A DNA stretch of 64,000 nucleotides, from NCBI RefSeq assembly GCF_900172255.1, contig NZ_FWFU01000001.1, forward strand, positions 558,001-622,000, given 5' to 3'. Shown here piece by piece: positions 52,941 through 61,276 of this stretch; within the stretch, counting starts at the first letter, position 1, and every line of letters begins with the position of its first letter. Position numbers and translations under genes: made by a program. The notes beneath the pieces were generated by a model. The model had not been told where the DNA came from, did not search any database, and saw nothing but the letters and a program-made list of their open reading frames with translations. The DNA is from Roseovarius halotolerans. Its GTDB lineage: Bacteria; Pseudomonadota; Alphaproteobacteria; Rhodobacterales; Rhodobacteraceae.

Positions 52941-53604
52941 CGCGCTCTCACACGAGGCGCCGGAGATGAACACCGCGCCAAGCAGCAAGGTCCGTGTCTG
53001 GGACCCGCTGATCCGGGTTTTCCACTGGGGCCTGGTCGCGGCCTTCGCGACCGCATGGCTTACCGCGGACGAACTGCAGACTGTTCATGAGTTCGCAGGC
53101 TACACCGTTGCGGGGCTGGTGGCCTTCCGGCTGGTCTGGGGCCTTGTCGGCAGTCGTTATGCGCGCTTCGCCCAGTTCCTGAAGCGCCCCGGCGAGACGC
53201 TCGCCTATCTTCGGGACATGACCCGCGCAAGCGAGCGGCGCTACCTGGGCCACAACCCGGCGGGCGCGGCGATGATCGTGGCGCTGCTGGTCACGCTGTC
53301 GGGCACGGCATTCACAGGCTGGCTGATGGAGGACGAGTCCCGCCTGGCGATGCTGCCCGCGATGCCGCAGATCGTGGCGCCCGCCTGGGCCGACGACGAT
53401 GGCGACAGACACGAATATGGTGAAGGCGGTGAGGGCGAAGGTTTGCTGGAAGAGGTTCACGAGACGCTTGCAAACCTGATGCTGTTGCTCATCGCGCTTC
53501 ATGTGGGGGGTGTCGTTCTGGCCTCCTTCCGGCACCACGAGAACCTGGCGCGTGCCATGGTGACGGGCGAGAAGCGCGGGCCCGGTCCCGGCGACATCGC
53601 CTGA
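52933..53604 (+). CDS. cytochrome b561-type membrane protein (b/b6 domain)
   Basis: 223 residues. The second ATG at 52933 is favoured over 52930 because AAAGGAGG gives it normal spacing. Four helices carry histidines likely to bind haem: RVFHWGLVAAF, VHEFAGYTV and LHVGGVVLASFRHHENLA. An acidic His-containing loop (DDDGDRHEYGEGGEGEG) is present. It probably passes electrons across the inner membrane to the PepSY/DUF2271 partners in the periplasm. Confidence 0.9.
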   Translation: MTDALSHEAPEMNTAPSSKVRVWDPLIRVFHWGLVAAFATAWLTADELQTVHEFAGYTVAGLVAFRLVWGLVGSRYARFAQFLKRPGETLAYLRDMTRASERRYLGHNPAGAAMIVALLVTLSGTAFTGWLMEDESRLAMLPAMPQIVAPAWADDDGDRHEYGEGGEGEGLLEEVHETLANLMLLLIALHVGGVVLASFRHHENLARAMVTGEKRGPGPGDIA

Positions 53605-53645
53605 CCGTACCATGCCCAGGGCCGAGCGTCCCTTCGGCCCTGCCT

Positions 53646-53674
53646 GGCCTCGCCCTCACGGGTGGGGCCTTTTT
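53646..53674 (+). terminator. Rho-independent terminator after the cytochrome gene
   Basis: GGCCTCGCCC (53646-53655), loop TCAC, GGGTGGGGCC (53660-53669), a 10-bp stem with two G-T pairs, then TTTTT (53670-53674). It ends the first PepSY-cytochrome transcript. Confidence 0.8.
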
Positions 53675-53697
53675 CCATTCCGGCGACCTGTATTTTC

Positions 53698-53714
53698 CTG
53701 ACGTCAAGCTGAAG
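53698..53714 (+). promoter_or_regulatory. Weaker CTGACG-N5-CTGAAG repeat before the second PepSY gene
   Basis: CTGACG (53698-53703) and CTGAAG (53709-53714), again 11 bp apart, just after the terminator and 78 nt before the ATG. It resembles the sites at 43445 and 52518 and suggests a second regulated promoter. Confidence 0.4.
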
Positions 53715-53791
53715 CGGGAATCGCCAGCGCGTCAGGAAGCGCTCAGGTCGTGTCTCCAATTTGTCCTCAGCAGACGAAAGGAGACCCTGCC

Positions 53792-54172
53792 ATGAAAACG
53801 ACTTTGAATGCCTTCGCCCTGATTGCCCTTTTGCCCGCCGGCGCCGCGCTGGCCGAGGACGATGATTGCCATGCGCCCCGTGACCAGTGGCAGCCGCGCG
53901 AGGCCGCGATGCAGGTGGCCGGGACGAACGGCTGGACCGTGCGCGGATTCGAGATCGACGACGGTTGCTACGAGATCAAAGGCCGAGACCAGGAGGGCCG
54001 GGAGATCGAGGTGAAGCTTGATCCGGCGACTCTGCAAGTTGTCGAGATGGAGTACGAGGATGAGGACGACGACCGTCGCGGCGCCCGCAATCCCGCGCCC
54101 GCCGGCACGGTCGCCCCGCCGCAGAACGGCCTCTTCGGGAACGGCGCGGCTCCGAAGGTTCAGGTGAACTGA
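53792..54172 (+). CDS. PepSY domain protein, exported (second copy)
   Basis: 126 residues from ATG 53792 (AAAGGAG upstream). Signal KTTLNAFALIALLPAGAALA, then a domain clearly paralogous to the one at 52617 (TNGWTVRGFEIDDGCYEIKGRDQEGREIEV). The acidic run is shorter and a Pro/Asn tail (PAPAGTVAPPQNGLF) follows. Tandem copies flank the cytochrome gene. Confidence 0.88.
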   Translation: MKTTLNAFALIALLPAGAALAEDDDCHAPRDQWQPREAAMQVAGTNGWTVRGFEIDDGCYEIKGRDQEGREIEVKLDPATLQVVEMEYEDEDDDRRGARNPAPAGTVAPPQNGLFGNGAAPKVQVN

Positions 54173-54210
54173 ACCGCTCTCGATCCACTCTCAGAACAAG
54201 GATTCACCCG

Positions 54211-54681
54211 ATGAAATCTCTTCTCGCAACGCTTGCGCTCTCCACCGCGCTGACGGTTCCCGGCCTCGCCATGGCACGGCCCGTGACACTGACCACGACC
54301 CTCAACAATTATGGCGGTGACGGGGCCTATCTTGCGCTCTATGTCACCGATGCCTCGGGGGCCTATGTGGGCAGCCTCTGGATGGCTGGCGGCAAGTCGA
54401 AGTATTACGAGCATCTGAGCGACTGGTATCGCGCCACCGGCGGCGACACTGCGCAGGTCAACGGCATCACCGGCGCCAGCGTGGGCGCAGGCCGCACGCT
54501 CGAGATCACGCTGGACCTGGCTGACGCGCTTTTTGATGCGGGCTACACGCTCCACATCGACGCGGCCGTCGAGGACATGCGCGACAGCCCGAACGAGGTG
54601 GCCGTCCCTCTCACGACGACAGGCGCGGGCACGCCCGTGCGCGGCCGTCGCTACATCGCCAGCTTCGCCTACGACATGTGA
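54211..54681 (+). CDS. DUF2271 domain protein, exported
   Basis: 156 residues with signal peptide KSLLATLALSTALTVPGLAMA and a DUF2271 domain (YLALYVTDASGAYVGSLWMAGG, YYEHLSDWYRATGGD). It contains TGAS in NGITGASVGAG, resembling the [ST]GA[ST] motif that ApbE modifies with FMN. DUF2271 proteins occur in flavinylation loci (family knowledge), so this is the likely ApbE target here (inference). Confidence 0.85.
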   Translation: MKSLLATLALSTALTVPGLAMARPVTLTTTLNNYGGDGAYLALYVTDASGAYVGSLWMAGGKSKYYEHLSDWYRATGGDTAQVNGITGASVGAGRTLEITLDLADALFDAGYTLHIDAAVEDMRDSPNEVAVPLTTTGAGTPVRGRRYIASFAYDM

Positions 54682-54692
54682 GGAGGGGGGCC

Positions 54693-56900
54693 ATGATCCG
54701 TGCATTTCATCGTTGGCCGGGTCTTCTGGCCCTCGCGCTTGTCACCGTCCTGAGCCTGAGCGGCGCGGCGCTGTCGGTCTTTCCGGCAGCCGAGCGCATC
54801 GCTGCGCCGAAGACGGAAGACGGGCTGACCGTCGCCGCCCTCGCGGGCCGTGTCCAGGCCGTATATCCGGGCGTGGAGCAAATTCGCCGATCGCCCTCGG
54901 GCCGCATCACGGTCTACTGGTTCGACCAGGGCGCGCCGGGCGCTGCGGTGATCGACCCGGCGACGGGTGAGGGCGTGGCCTCGGCTGACCCGAACCGGGC
55001 CGAACGCTGGCTCACCAAGCTGCACCGTTCGCTTTTCCTTGGGGATGGCGGACGCATGGCTATGGCTGCGGGGGCGGCGGCGATGCTGGTTCTGTCGCTT
55101 TCCGGCGCGGCGCTGGTTGCGCGGCGTGCGGGTGGCTGGCGGCACTGGTTCGCGCCGCTGCGCGGTCTGTTTGCCGGGCGGCTGCATGTCGAGATCGCCC
55201 GGATCGCCGTTATCGGTCTTGTTCTGTCCTCCGCGACCGCCCTCTGGATGGCGGCCTCCACCTTTGATCTTCTGCCGGATGGCGGCGCCGCCCCCGCCGC
55301 CCCGGCCGAGGTGAGCGGGGAGACGGGGTTTGCGCCGGACCGGATGCCCACGCTGCGCGAGACGCCGGTCGCGTTGTTGCGCGAGTTGAGCTTTCCCTAT
55401 CCCGGCGACGCGACGGACGTGTTCACGATCAAGACCGACCGGGGCACCGGATATCTGGATCAGGGCGACGGAAGCCTGCTGGCCTGGGGTGACCTGACGG
55501 GATGGGAGCGCGTCTCGGAAACGATCTACATGCTGCACACCGGGCAGGGAGCGGCGATGCTCGGCCTCGTGCTCGGCCTCATGGCGCTTGGCGTGCCCGC
55601 GCTGGGGGCGACCGGCGTCCTGGTCTGGCTTTCCGGGCGGCGCGGACGGCCGCGCATCCGGGGTAACCAGCCCGCGGGCCGTGCCGAGACGATCCTGCTT
55701 GTCGGCAGCGAGGGGGGCAGCACCTGGGGCTTTGCCGCCACGCTTCACGCTGCGCTGACGAAAGCGGGCCAGAGCGTCCATGTCGGCCCGATGTCGGGCT
55801 TCGCTCCGCTGCGCTACGGCAACGCCCGGCGGATCATTCTGCTTGCCGCGACCTATGGCGACGGCGCGGCGCCGGCTTCGGCGAAGGGTTTTCTTGAACG
55901 CCTGAATGTGCCCGGACCTGCGCCGGACATTCCTCTGGCCGTGCTCGGCTTCGGCGATCGCGGCTTTCCGGCCTATTGCGCCTTTGCCAGGGATGTCGCG
56001 GCAGCGGCGCAGGCGAAGGGCTGGCGCGCCCTTCTGCCGCTTGACACGGTCGACCGCCAATCGCCGCAGGATTTCGCGCGCTGGGGCCGTGCGCTCGGGG
56101 ATGCGCTGGGCATTGCGCTTGAACTCTCGCATCAGCCGGTGCTGCCCGTGTTCGACAGGCTGACCCTGGTCTCGCGCCGCGACTATGGTGCCGAGGTGCA
56201 GGCCCCGACCTGCGTCCTCCGTTTCGCGCTTCCGCGCGTTCCGGTCTGGCAACGGCTGTGCGGGGCCGGTTTCGCGCGGTTCCAGGCGGGCGACCTGATC
56301 GGCATTCTGCCCGAGGGGAGCGCCGTTCCGCGGCTCTACTCGCTCGCCTCCGGTCGGCGCGACGGTTTCATCGAGATCGTGGTCAAGAAGCACCCCGGCG
56401 GCCTCTGCTCGGGTCAGCTCACGGCGCTGGAGCCGGGCGATACCGTCGCTGCCTTCCTGCGTCGCAATCCGGGTTTCCGTCCGGGGCGGGGCCGGGCGCC
56501 GCTGATCCTGATCGGCGCGGGGACCGGCATCGGGCCGCTTGCCGGCCTCGTACGCGGTAACGCGCGCGGCCGGCCCGTTCACCTGTTCTTCGGCATGCGC
56601 CATCCCGACAGCGATTTCTTCTACGGCGAGGATTTCCCCGGCTGGCAGGACGAGGGGCGTCTGACACGGATGGTCACGGCAGTTTCGCGCGGTGCGCGTC
56701 CCCATTACGTGCAGGACGCGCTGCGCGGCGATGCCTCACAGGTCGCGGAGCTTGTTCGCGATGGCGCGCGTGTGATGGTTTGCGGCGGACGCGAAATGGC
56801 GGCGGGTGTCGCCGATGCGCTGGCCGATATCCTTGCCCCGGTCGGCCTCACACCGGCAGTTCTGAAGGCGGAGGGGCGGTATGTCGAGGATGTCTACTGA
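54693..56900 (+). CDS. PepSY-flavodoxin-FNR fusion (sulfite reductase flavoprotein-like reductase)
   Basis: 735 residues from ATG 54693 (AGGAGG upstream). A PepSY-type N-terminal half with about four helices (RAFHRWPGLLALALVTVLSLSGAAL and MLVLSLSGAALVARRAGG) is fused to a flavodoxin domain (LVGSEGGSTWGFAATLHAAL, AATYGDGAAP) and then an NADPH-cytochrome P450 reductase-like FAD/NADPH module (PRLYSLAS, GAGTGIGPLAGLV, MVCGGREMAAG) ending YVEDVY. It should carry electrons from NADPH through FAD and FMN to the membrane and periplasmic partners. Confidence 0.92.
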   Translation: MIRAFHRWPGLLALALVTVLSLSGAALSVFPAAERIAAPKTEDGLTVAALAGRVQAVYPGVEQIRRSPSGRITVYWFDQGAPGAAVIDPATGEGVASADPNRAERWLTKLHRSLFLGDGGRMAMAAGAAAMLVLSLSGAALVARRAGGWRHWFAPLRGLFAGRLHVEIARIAVIGLVLSSATALWMAASTFDLLPDGGAAPAAPAEVSGETGFAPDRMPTLRETPVALLRELSFPYPGDATDVFTIKTDRGTGYLDQGDGSLLAWGDLTGWERVSETIYMLHTGQGAAMLGLVLGLMALGVPALGATGVLVWLSGRRGRPRIRGNQPAGRAETILLVGSEGGSTWGFAATLHAALTKAGQSVHVGPMSGFAPLRYGNARRIILLAATYGDGAAPASAKGFLERLNVPGPAPDIPLAVLGFGDRGFPAYCAFARDVAAAAQAKGWRALLPLDTVDRQSPQDFARWGRALGDALGIALELSHQPVLPVFDRLTLVSRRDYGAEVQAPTCVLRFALPRVPVWQRLCGAGFARFQAGDLIGILPEGSAVPRLYSLASGRRDGFIEIVVKKHPGGLCSGQLTALEPGDTVAAFLRRNPGFRPGRGRAPLILIGAGTGIGPLAGLVRGNARGRPVHLFFGMRHPDSDFFYGEDFPGWQDEGRLTRMVTAVSRGARPHYVQDALRGDASQVAELVRDGARVMVCGGREMAAGVADALADILAPVGLTPAVLKAEGRYVEDVY

Positions 56901-57894
56901 GCTGGCGCGCATCGCCCTGAACGGCCCGACGATGGGCACGCGCTGGTCGGCGCTGTTCTTCGGGGGAGGCGACATCGACAAGGAGGCAGTCCGGCGCGCG
57001 CTTCAGGCGGCCGCAGACGAGGTGGACGAACAGATGTCGACCTGGAAGCCTGACAGCGACCTGATGCGGCTCAACGCGGCGCCGGTGGGGGAATGGGTGG
57101 CGGTGCCCGCGCAACTGGCGGCGGTCCTCGGACTTGGCATCAAGATTGGCCGCGCATCGGGCGGGGCGTTCGATATCGGCATGGGCGATGCGGTGACGGC
57201 CTGGGGCTTCGGACCTGGGGAGGCTGCACCGGAGCGTATCCGCGCCGCGATGAATGCCCCGCGTCGAGCGGCGCATGAAACCCTGGAGATCGATGGAACC
57301 CATGTGCGCAAGACCGCCGCCCTGGCGCTTGACCTGAACGGCATCGCCAAGGGCTACGGCGTCGACCGCCTCCATGAGACCCTGCGCGATCACGGAATCG
57401 CTGACGCGCTGGTCGGGATTGATGGCGAGATGCGCGCCACGGGCATCAGGCCCGATGGCGAGGCCTGGACCATCGCAGTCGAGGCGCCCGATCCCGAGCG
57501 CCGGACACCCCATTCCATCCTCGCGCTGAAGGATGCCGCCGTCGCGACCTCGGGCGATTACCGCCATTGGGTCGAGCTGCGGGGGCGCCGCCTTTCTCAT
57601 ACGATGGACCCGGCGCGCGGCGCGCCGCTTATCGCATCACCGGCCTCTGTCACCGTGGTGGCCCGCACCTGTGCCGAGGCCGATGCCTGGGCGACGGCCC
57701 TCATGGTGCTCGGCCCGGACAGAGGCGCGGCGCTCGCAAGGCGAACGGGACTCGATGCGCTGTTCCTCCTGCGCGATGAAGATGCCAAGATACGGGGCGT
57801 GGGCGCCGGGCGGCTATTCTCCGACGAGCCCGAGACAATCTCGTCCGCCGGGAGCGTCCAGCTGGCAGCGAGGGGCCGTTCTGGGTTCCAATGA
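56881..57894 (+). CDS. apbE: FAD:protein FMN transferase (ApbE)
   Basis: 337 residues starting in the tail of the previous gene (20-nt overlap). Motifs: NGPTMGTRW, LDLNGIAKGYGVD, VATSGDYRHW and SHTMDPARGAPL, all typical of ApbE. It transfers FMN to Thr/Ser of exported proteins; DUF2271 is the probable acceptor. No signal peptide or lipobox is evident, which is odd for a periplasmic enzyme. The C-terminal tail SVQLAARGRSGFQ looks non-conserved. Confidence 0.9.
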   Translation: MSRMSTELARIALNGPTMGTRWSALFFGGGDIDKEAVRRALQAAADEVDEQMSTWKPDSDLMRLNAAPVGEWVAVPAQLAAVLGLGIKIGRASGGAFDIGMGDAVTAWGFGPGEAAPERIRAAMNAPRRAAHETLEIDGTHVRKTAALALDLNGIAKGYGVDRLHETLRDHGIADALVGIDGEMRATGIRPDGEAWTIAVEAPDPERRTPHSILALKDAAVATSGDYRHWVELRGRRLSHTMDPARGAPLIASPASVTVVARTCAEADAWATALMVLGPDRGAALARRTGLDALFLLRDEDAKIRGVGAGRLFSDEPETISSAGSVQLAARGRSGFQ

Positions 57895-58175
57895 CGGGCT
57901 GGTGTCGACCGCGACCTGGTGGTCGGTCTGGCCGCCGTGGAACGGCGTTTGGGAGGCCGGTTGCATCGCGATCGGCACCGCGAAGGCACCCCGGAGTTTC
58001 TTGACGCGACCCTTGAGCGTGATAGCGATCGGGACATCAGGCCGAAGGCCGGTCCAGAGGCTTTGGAAGAGCTGGACGCGGTGCAACAATTCGCGTTCGG
58101 AGCAACATTGTATTGCACCAACTCGGAAAACAGGGGCAAAAGGCCCCGAAATCAAGGGAAGTCGGTCAGGTGACC
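57895..58175. other. Spacer between apbE and the dusA fragment
   Basis: 281 nt of GC-rich sequence without a recognised gene. Open frames on both strands cross it but lack ribosome sites and continue into neighbours. It may contain the dusA promoter. Confidence 0.5.
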
Positions 58176-58265
58176 ATGAGCGAAGAGCGAGCAAGACAGG
58201 GGGGGGCGCACATCCGGCGGGCCGCGCGCCTGAGTGTCGCGCCGATGATGGATTGGACGGGTTGA
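58176..58265 (+). pseudogene. dusA: dusA 5' fragment (tRNA-dihydrouridine synthase A), cut at the integration point
   Basis: ATG 58176 opens a frame encoding MSEERARQ, then RRAARLSVAPMMDWTG, and a TGA at 58263-58265. The block RLSVAPMMDWT is the conserved DusA N-terminus; the family continues with D-R-H-C-R, which is absent. The 5' end of dusA is a known attachment site for island and phage integrases. Only 29 residues remain, so the rest must be elsewhere, presumably restored beyond the right edge. Confidence 0.85.
58236..58260. other. Probable attachment-site core (att) in dusA
   Basis: The segment encoding VAPMMDWT (ending GATTGGACGG at 58260) is the last sequence that agrees with dusA; from 58261 it changes character. 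This marks the crossover region of an integrase-mediated insertion. A perfect palindrome TGCTTTGAAAGCA (58276-58288) lies just inside the island and could be an integrase contact (inference). Confidence 0.7.
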
Positions 58266-58319
58266 TCGTAAATAATGCTTTGAAAGCAATTTGTAAGCCG
58301 TGACTTGTCTGTACCAAGT

Positions 58320-58342
58320 ACCAAATCCTCTTTAGATTTGGT
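58320..58342 (-). terminator. Hairpin after the HNH-SAVED gene
   Basis: ACCAAATC (58320-58327) and GATTTGGT (58335-58342) form an 8-bp stem with a 7-nt loop directly downstream of the effector stop. No long U-tract, so terminator status is tentative. Confidence 0.4.
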
Positions 58343-58348
58343 CTGCGG

Positions 58349-59479
58349 CTACCCACCGATAGTGATTGCCGCTACGAACGCCTTGGCCTCTCGGCTCTGG
58401 TCGAAGATGCGCATGGGCAGATCGGCCTTGGGCATCCAGGCGCGACCGGTTTCCACGGCCAGGGACACCGGAACGGCGGGGAAGACGTTGATGAGAGCGT
58501 TTTCGCCATGGTGCGCCTTGATCCGATCAAACATGCCGCGAAGATGTCGTTTGTAGACCGATAGATCGTCTTGCCGCCTCATGATGTCGTTATGAGGGGT
58601 CTCCGCGGTAATCGACCAGATGGCGGCATGCTCTCCTAGGACAGAAAAGATCCGGCCGTCATCAATCGTGGCGCTCACACCCAGTTTCAGGGCGACGGGC
58701 AACTCCTTCGCACCGGAATGGTCTTGGGTTCGGAATGTAATAGCAGGTTGCTGTGACTGCCATTTCCAGGTCGCCGGTTCCCGATATTTTTGATGAACCG
58801 ACACCGGCATGATGTCTCCGAGCAGGGTACCGAGTTCAATCAGAAGCGGCTGCGGTGCAAGCGCGAAGACGCTCAGCTGCTGGATTTCCCTCTGTTCGAC
58901 CCGTTCCTTGACCTTGCGCGCGAACTGCCTGCGTAGGTGCTCGCTTTGCATGGCCCAAAAGGCCGGCTCCCCGTCACGCACCTCGGCGTTGAGCTCGATG
59001 TCGATCGTGCGTCTCTCCGCCGGATGCCGGTCAGGCGGCATGGCTGCGAATATCGCCTTGGTGGAGACAAGCGATTCGAGCTGTCCGATATTGGCGGCGA
59101 ACCGCAGAACGTGTGCCGCGCGGTCGGCATCCATGTCCGTCACGATCTCGATCCGGCTCTCATGTTCCTGCTTCATCGCGATGAGTGTGGCCTCCGGGTA
59201 GTCGTCCACATGATCTACATCGATGAGCTTGTGATGGATCGGGCACATCAACATCAGGTTGCTGATGTCCTGTTTCAGCAAAGGGGACCTGACCTTGTCG
59301 CCACGCGGGCCGTTTTCGCTGTCGGCCACGATATGGGCGATGAAGCCGAACTTGCCGTCTTCCTTTCCGGCGATAAGGTCGCCGATCAGCAAGCGGTTGC
59401 AACCGGCGAATTCACACCGTCCGGCCGCGAGTGTCCAAAGGGAAATCTGCGTCGCCTTCGGGATATAGGAACTGGACAA
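58349..59479 (-). CDS. cap5: HNH-SAVED CBASS effector (Cap5-like)
   Basis: 376 residues. The start is TTG 59479, supported by GGAGG 7 nt upstream. The N-terminal HNH nuclease has zinc ligands Cys22 and Cys27, the HNH core His49 (AHIVADSENGPRGD), Asn74 (SNLMLMCPIHHK) and His83. The C-terminal half (about 190-376) has the arrangement of a SAVED domain, which binds cyclic nucleotides (LLIELGTLLGDIMPVSVHQ, ALINVFPAVPVSLAVETGRAW). In known CBASS, ligand binding triggers DNA degradation and abortive infection. It lies 163 nt downstream of the CD-NTase gene on the same strand. Confidence 0.9.
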   Translation of the reverse strand: MSSSYIPKATQISLWTLAAGRCEFAGCNRLLIGDLIAGKEDGKFGFIAHIVADSENGPRGDKVRSPLLKQDISNLMLMCPIHHKLIDVDHVDDYPEATLIAMKQEHESRIEIVTDMDADRAAHVLRFAANIGQLESLVSTKAIFAAMPPDRHPAERRTIDIELNAEVRDGEPAFWAMQSEHLRRQFARKVKERVEQREIQQLSVFALAPQPLLIELGTLLGDIMPVSVHQKYREPATWKWQSQQPAITFRTQDHSGAKELPVALKLGVSATIDDGRIFSVLGEHAAIWSITAETPHNDIMRRQDDLSVYKRHLRGMFDRIKAHHGENALINVFPAVPVSLAVETGRAWMPKADLPMRIFDQSREAKAFVAAITIGG

Positions 59480-59642
59480 GGGTCATCCTCCAAATTCAGG
59501 CCGCCCTTGGAATGGCGAACGATCTCATATTAGAACGGGTCGGGGTGGTTACCATCTTCATACTTGGCGGACAGTCGAATTCACCCGGGAGGGTCTTACC
59601 AATGACAAGGCCTCCGTCGCTTCATCTTGCCAGCATTCCGCA

Positions 59643-61184
59643 TCAGGCGATGTTGACGATGAACTGGCCGCTGCGCGCCGCCAGCTTACCATTCTTGACG
59701 ATGAAACATTCAATACTGTGCTGACCGCGATAGAGTGTGCTCTCGGTATGGGTCAGCCCGCCCCGCACCGCTGAATCCAGGTTGAATCCGCCGCGTAGAC
59801 AATCTGCCACCTCTGCTTCACGCCCGGTGTTCACTACCTGCCAATAAACCTTGAACCGGCCCGTCAGGGTCGTTTCGGCCTTGAAGTTCAGTGAGCTGTG
59901 CTTCGGCAACGCAGCGCCGCCACTGATGAAAGGCTGGGGACGAAACCCCTTCTGCGTGAATGTCGCGGTGTCGATGGAGACTCTGCCTTCCGGCTTATGG
60001 GGCCAGCGCGGTTTGCGCATATAGGCCGGCGCTAGGATAAGGTTGGCGGCGCGCACAAGCGGCGCTACGTATCCCGATTTCTGGACCGGATTGCGCCGCC
60101 CGAGGGCCCGATTGACCAGTGCCGTGCCCATGTGCTCGCTCAGGATGGTTCCCGCGACATCGGCGGTGGCGGCCCGGTGAGCGGACGCGAAATCGGCGCG
60201 GGCCTGCGCGAGCCATTCGTGAAATGCGTCCCGCCGCTCCGGATTTTTTTCCCATTTGTCCGCGAAGTTCTCCGCAGGGTCGGCCGGGTTCTCGACCCAG
60301 TCAACACCTTCGCGCTGCATGATGTACCTGTCCATGTTGCGGAGGATGGAAAAGAGTGCACCTGAGAGATCATCTTCTTGATTGTAAGCGTGGGCGGAAA
60401 GCGTCGTAATCAGGATCGAGATCGGTTTCTCGTCAGTTCGGTCGCTGAACATCATATCACGATGACGCTTGAGGATCTGGATGGTCCCTTGCAGAGGCGT
60501 GCGCACGCGGTAGGTTGGCACTTCCTCGACGCTGGCCCGCATCTTGTGGGCCTCGTTCAGGGCACGGGTTCGGAAGGCTTGGCCCATGCGATCCCTGAAC
60601 CACAGAGCGTAGCCTTTCGGATTGCTGCGCGGCCAGTCTCCGGCAATCCGCTGGAAATCAGGGTGTTCATTATCCGTGATGGCGAGGGCGGTGGCCCCGA
60701 GACGGGCAAGGACCGGACCTGCTTCCCTGAGGTATCGCCTCTTCTCGGAATCCGGCACGGCCGGCAGAACGTCCATGTGAAACTGAGCACCGTCGGCGTA
60801 GACCAGCGTCCAGCACCGCCGACCGTCATCCGGCTTGCTCATGCCGTGGCGCTTTGCATAGGCCCTGATTTCGACGCCGACCCGCCGCTTGAGCTCCGCC
60901 TGGCTCAGGGAGGACTTCTCGTAGCCGAGACGGCAGACCATATCGATGTCGTAGTCTTCCTCGTCCGACGCGGGCTTGATCGCCGTCCCCAAGCGGAATG
61001 AGCCCTGCACATAAACGTCAGGATCGCTCTCCCGCACGGTTGACTCCGGCCTGTGCAACCACTCACCAAGCGACTTGTAGCTTCTCTCGGCCTGCTCGTA
61101 GCGGCCTGGCGGCACCTGCAGTTCCTCGACAAGGTCTTCGAGCAGATCGTCGAGGGGTCGGGTATTCGGCAGCGTGAACGCCAT
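59643..61184 (-). CDS. CD-NTase (cGAS/DncV-like nucleotidyltransferase) of a CBASS locus
   Basis: 513 residues. The active site is GS (61-62) in QGSFRLGTAIKP, with Asp79 and Asp81 (DYDIDM) and a third acidic residue Asp138 (HMDVLPAVPD). This is the CD-NTase pattern. The C-terminal third (about 385-513) looks like the nucleotide-sensing AGS-C type domain found behind such enzymes (FKVYWQVVNTGREAE, RGQHSIECFIVKNG). It would make a cyclic nucleotide on phage infection that activates the HNH-SAVED protein. AAAGGAGG precedes the ATG. No Cap2/Cap3 genes are present, so this is a two-gene system. Confidence 0.9.
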   Translation of the reverse strand: MAFTLPNTRPLDDLLEDLVEELQVPPGRYEQAERSYKSLGEWLHRPESTVRESDPDVYVQGSFRLGTAIKPASDEEDYDIDMVCRLGYEKSSLSQAELKRRVGVEIRAYAKRHGMSKPDDGRRCWTLVYADGAQFHMDVLPAVPDSEKRRYLREAGPVLARLGATALAITDNEHPDFQRIAGDWPRSNPKGYALWFRDRMGQAFRTRALNEAHKMRASVEEVPTYRVRTPLQGTIQILKRHRDMMFSDRTDEKPISILITTLSAHAYNQEDDLSGALFSILRNMDRYIMQREGVDWVENPADPAENFADKWEKNPERRDAFHEWLAQARADFASAHRAATADVAGTILSEHMGTALVNRALGRRNPVQKSGYVAPLVRAANLILAPAYMRKPRWPHKPEGRVSIDTATFTQKGFRPQPFISGGAALPKHSSLNFKAETTLTGRFKVYWQVVNTGREAEVADCLRGGFNLDSAVRGGLTHTESTLYRGQHSIECFIVKNGKLAARSGQFIVNIA

Positions 61185-61276
61185 GCAAATGGCCTCCTTT
61201 TAATCAAAGCGACAAATGGTACACGAGATCCCGAGGGTCCTGCGGGGGTGTTTTTGTGGATGGCCGACAATCCTGG

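Noticed and set aside
54669..56705. 678-codon open frame on the minus strand
   Set aside because: Antisense to the PepSY-flavodoxin-reductase gene; translation is Arg/Gly/Pro/Ala-rich with no domain.
57814..58356. 180-codon minus-strand frame crossing apbE, the dusA fragment and the island edge
   Set aside because: It spans an integration junction and the end of a real gene and has no family resemblance, so it cannot be an old gene of its own.
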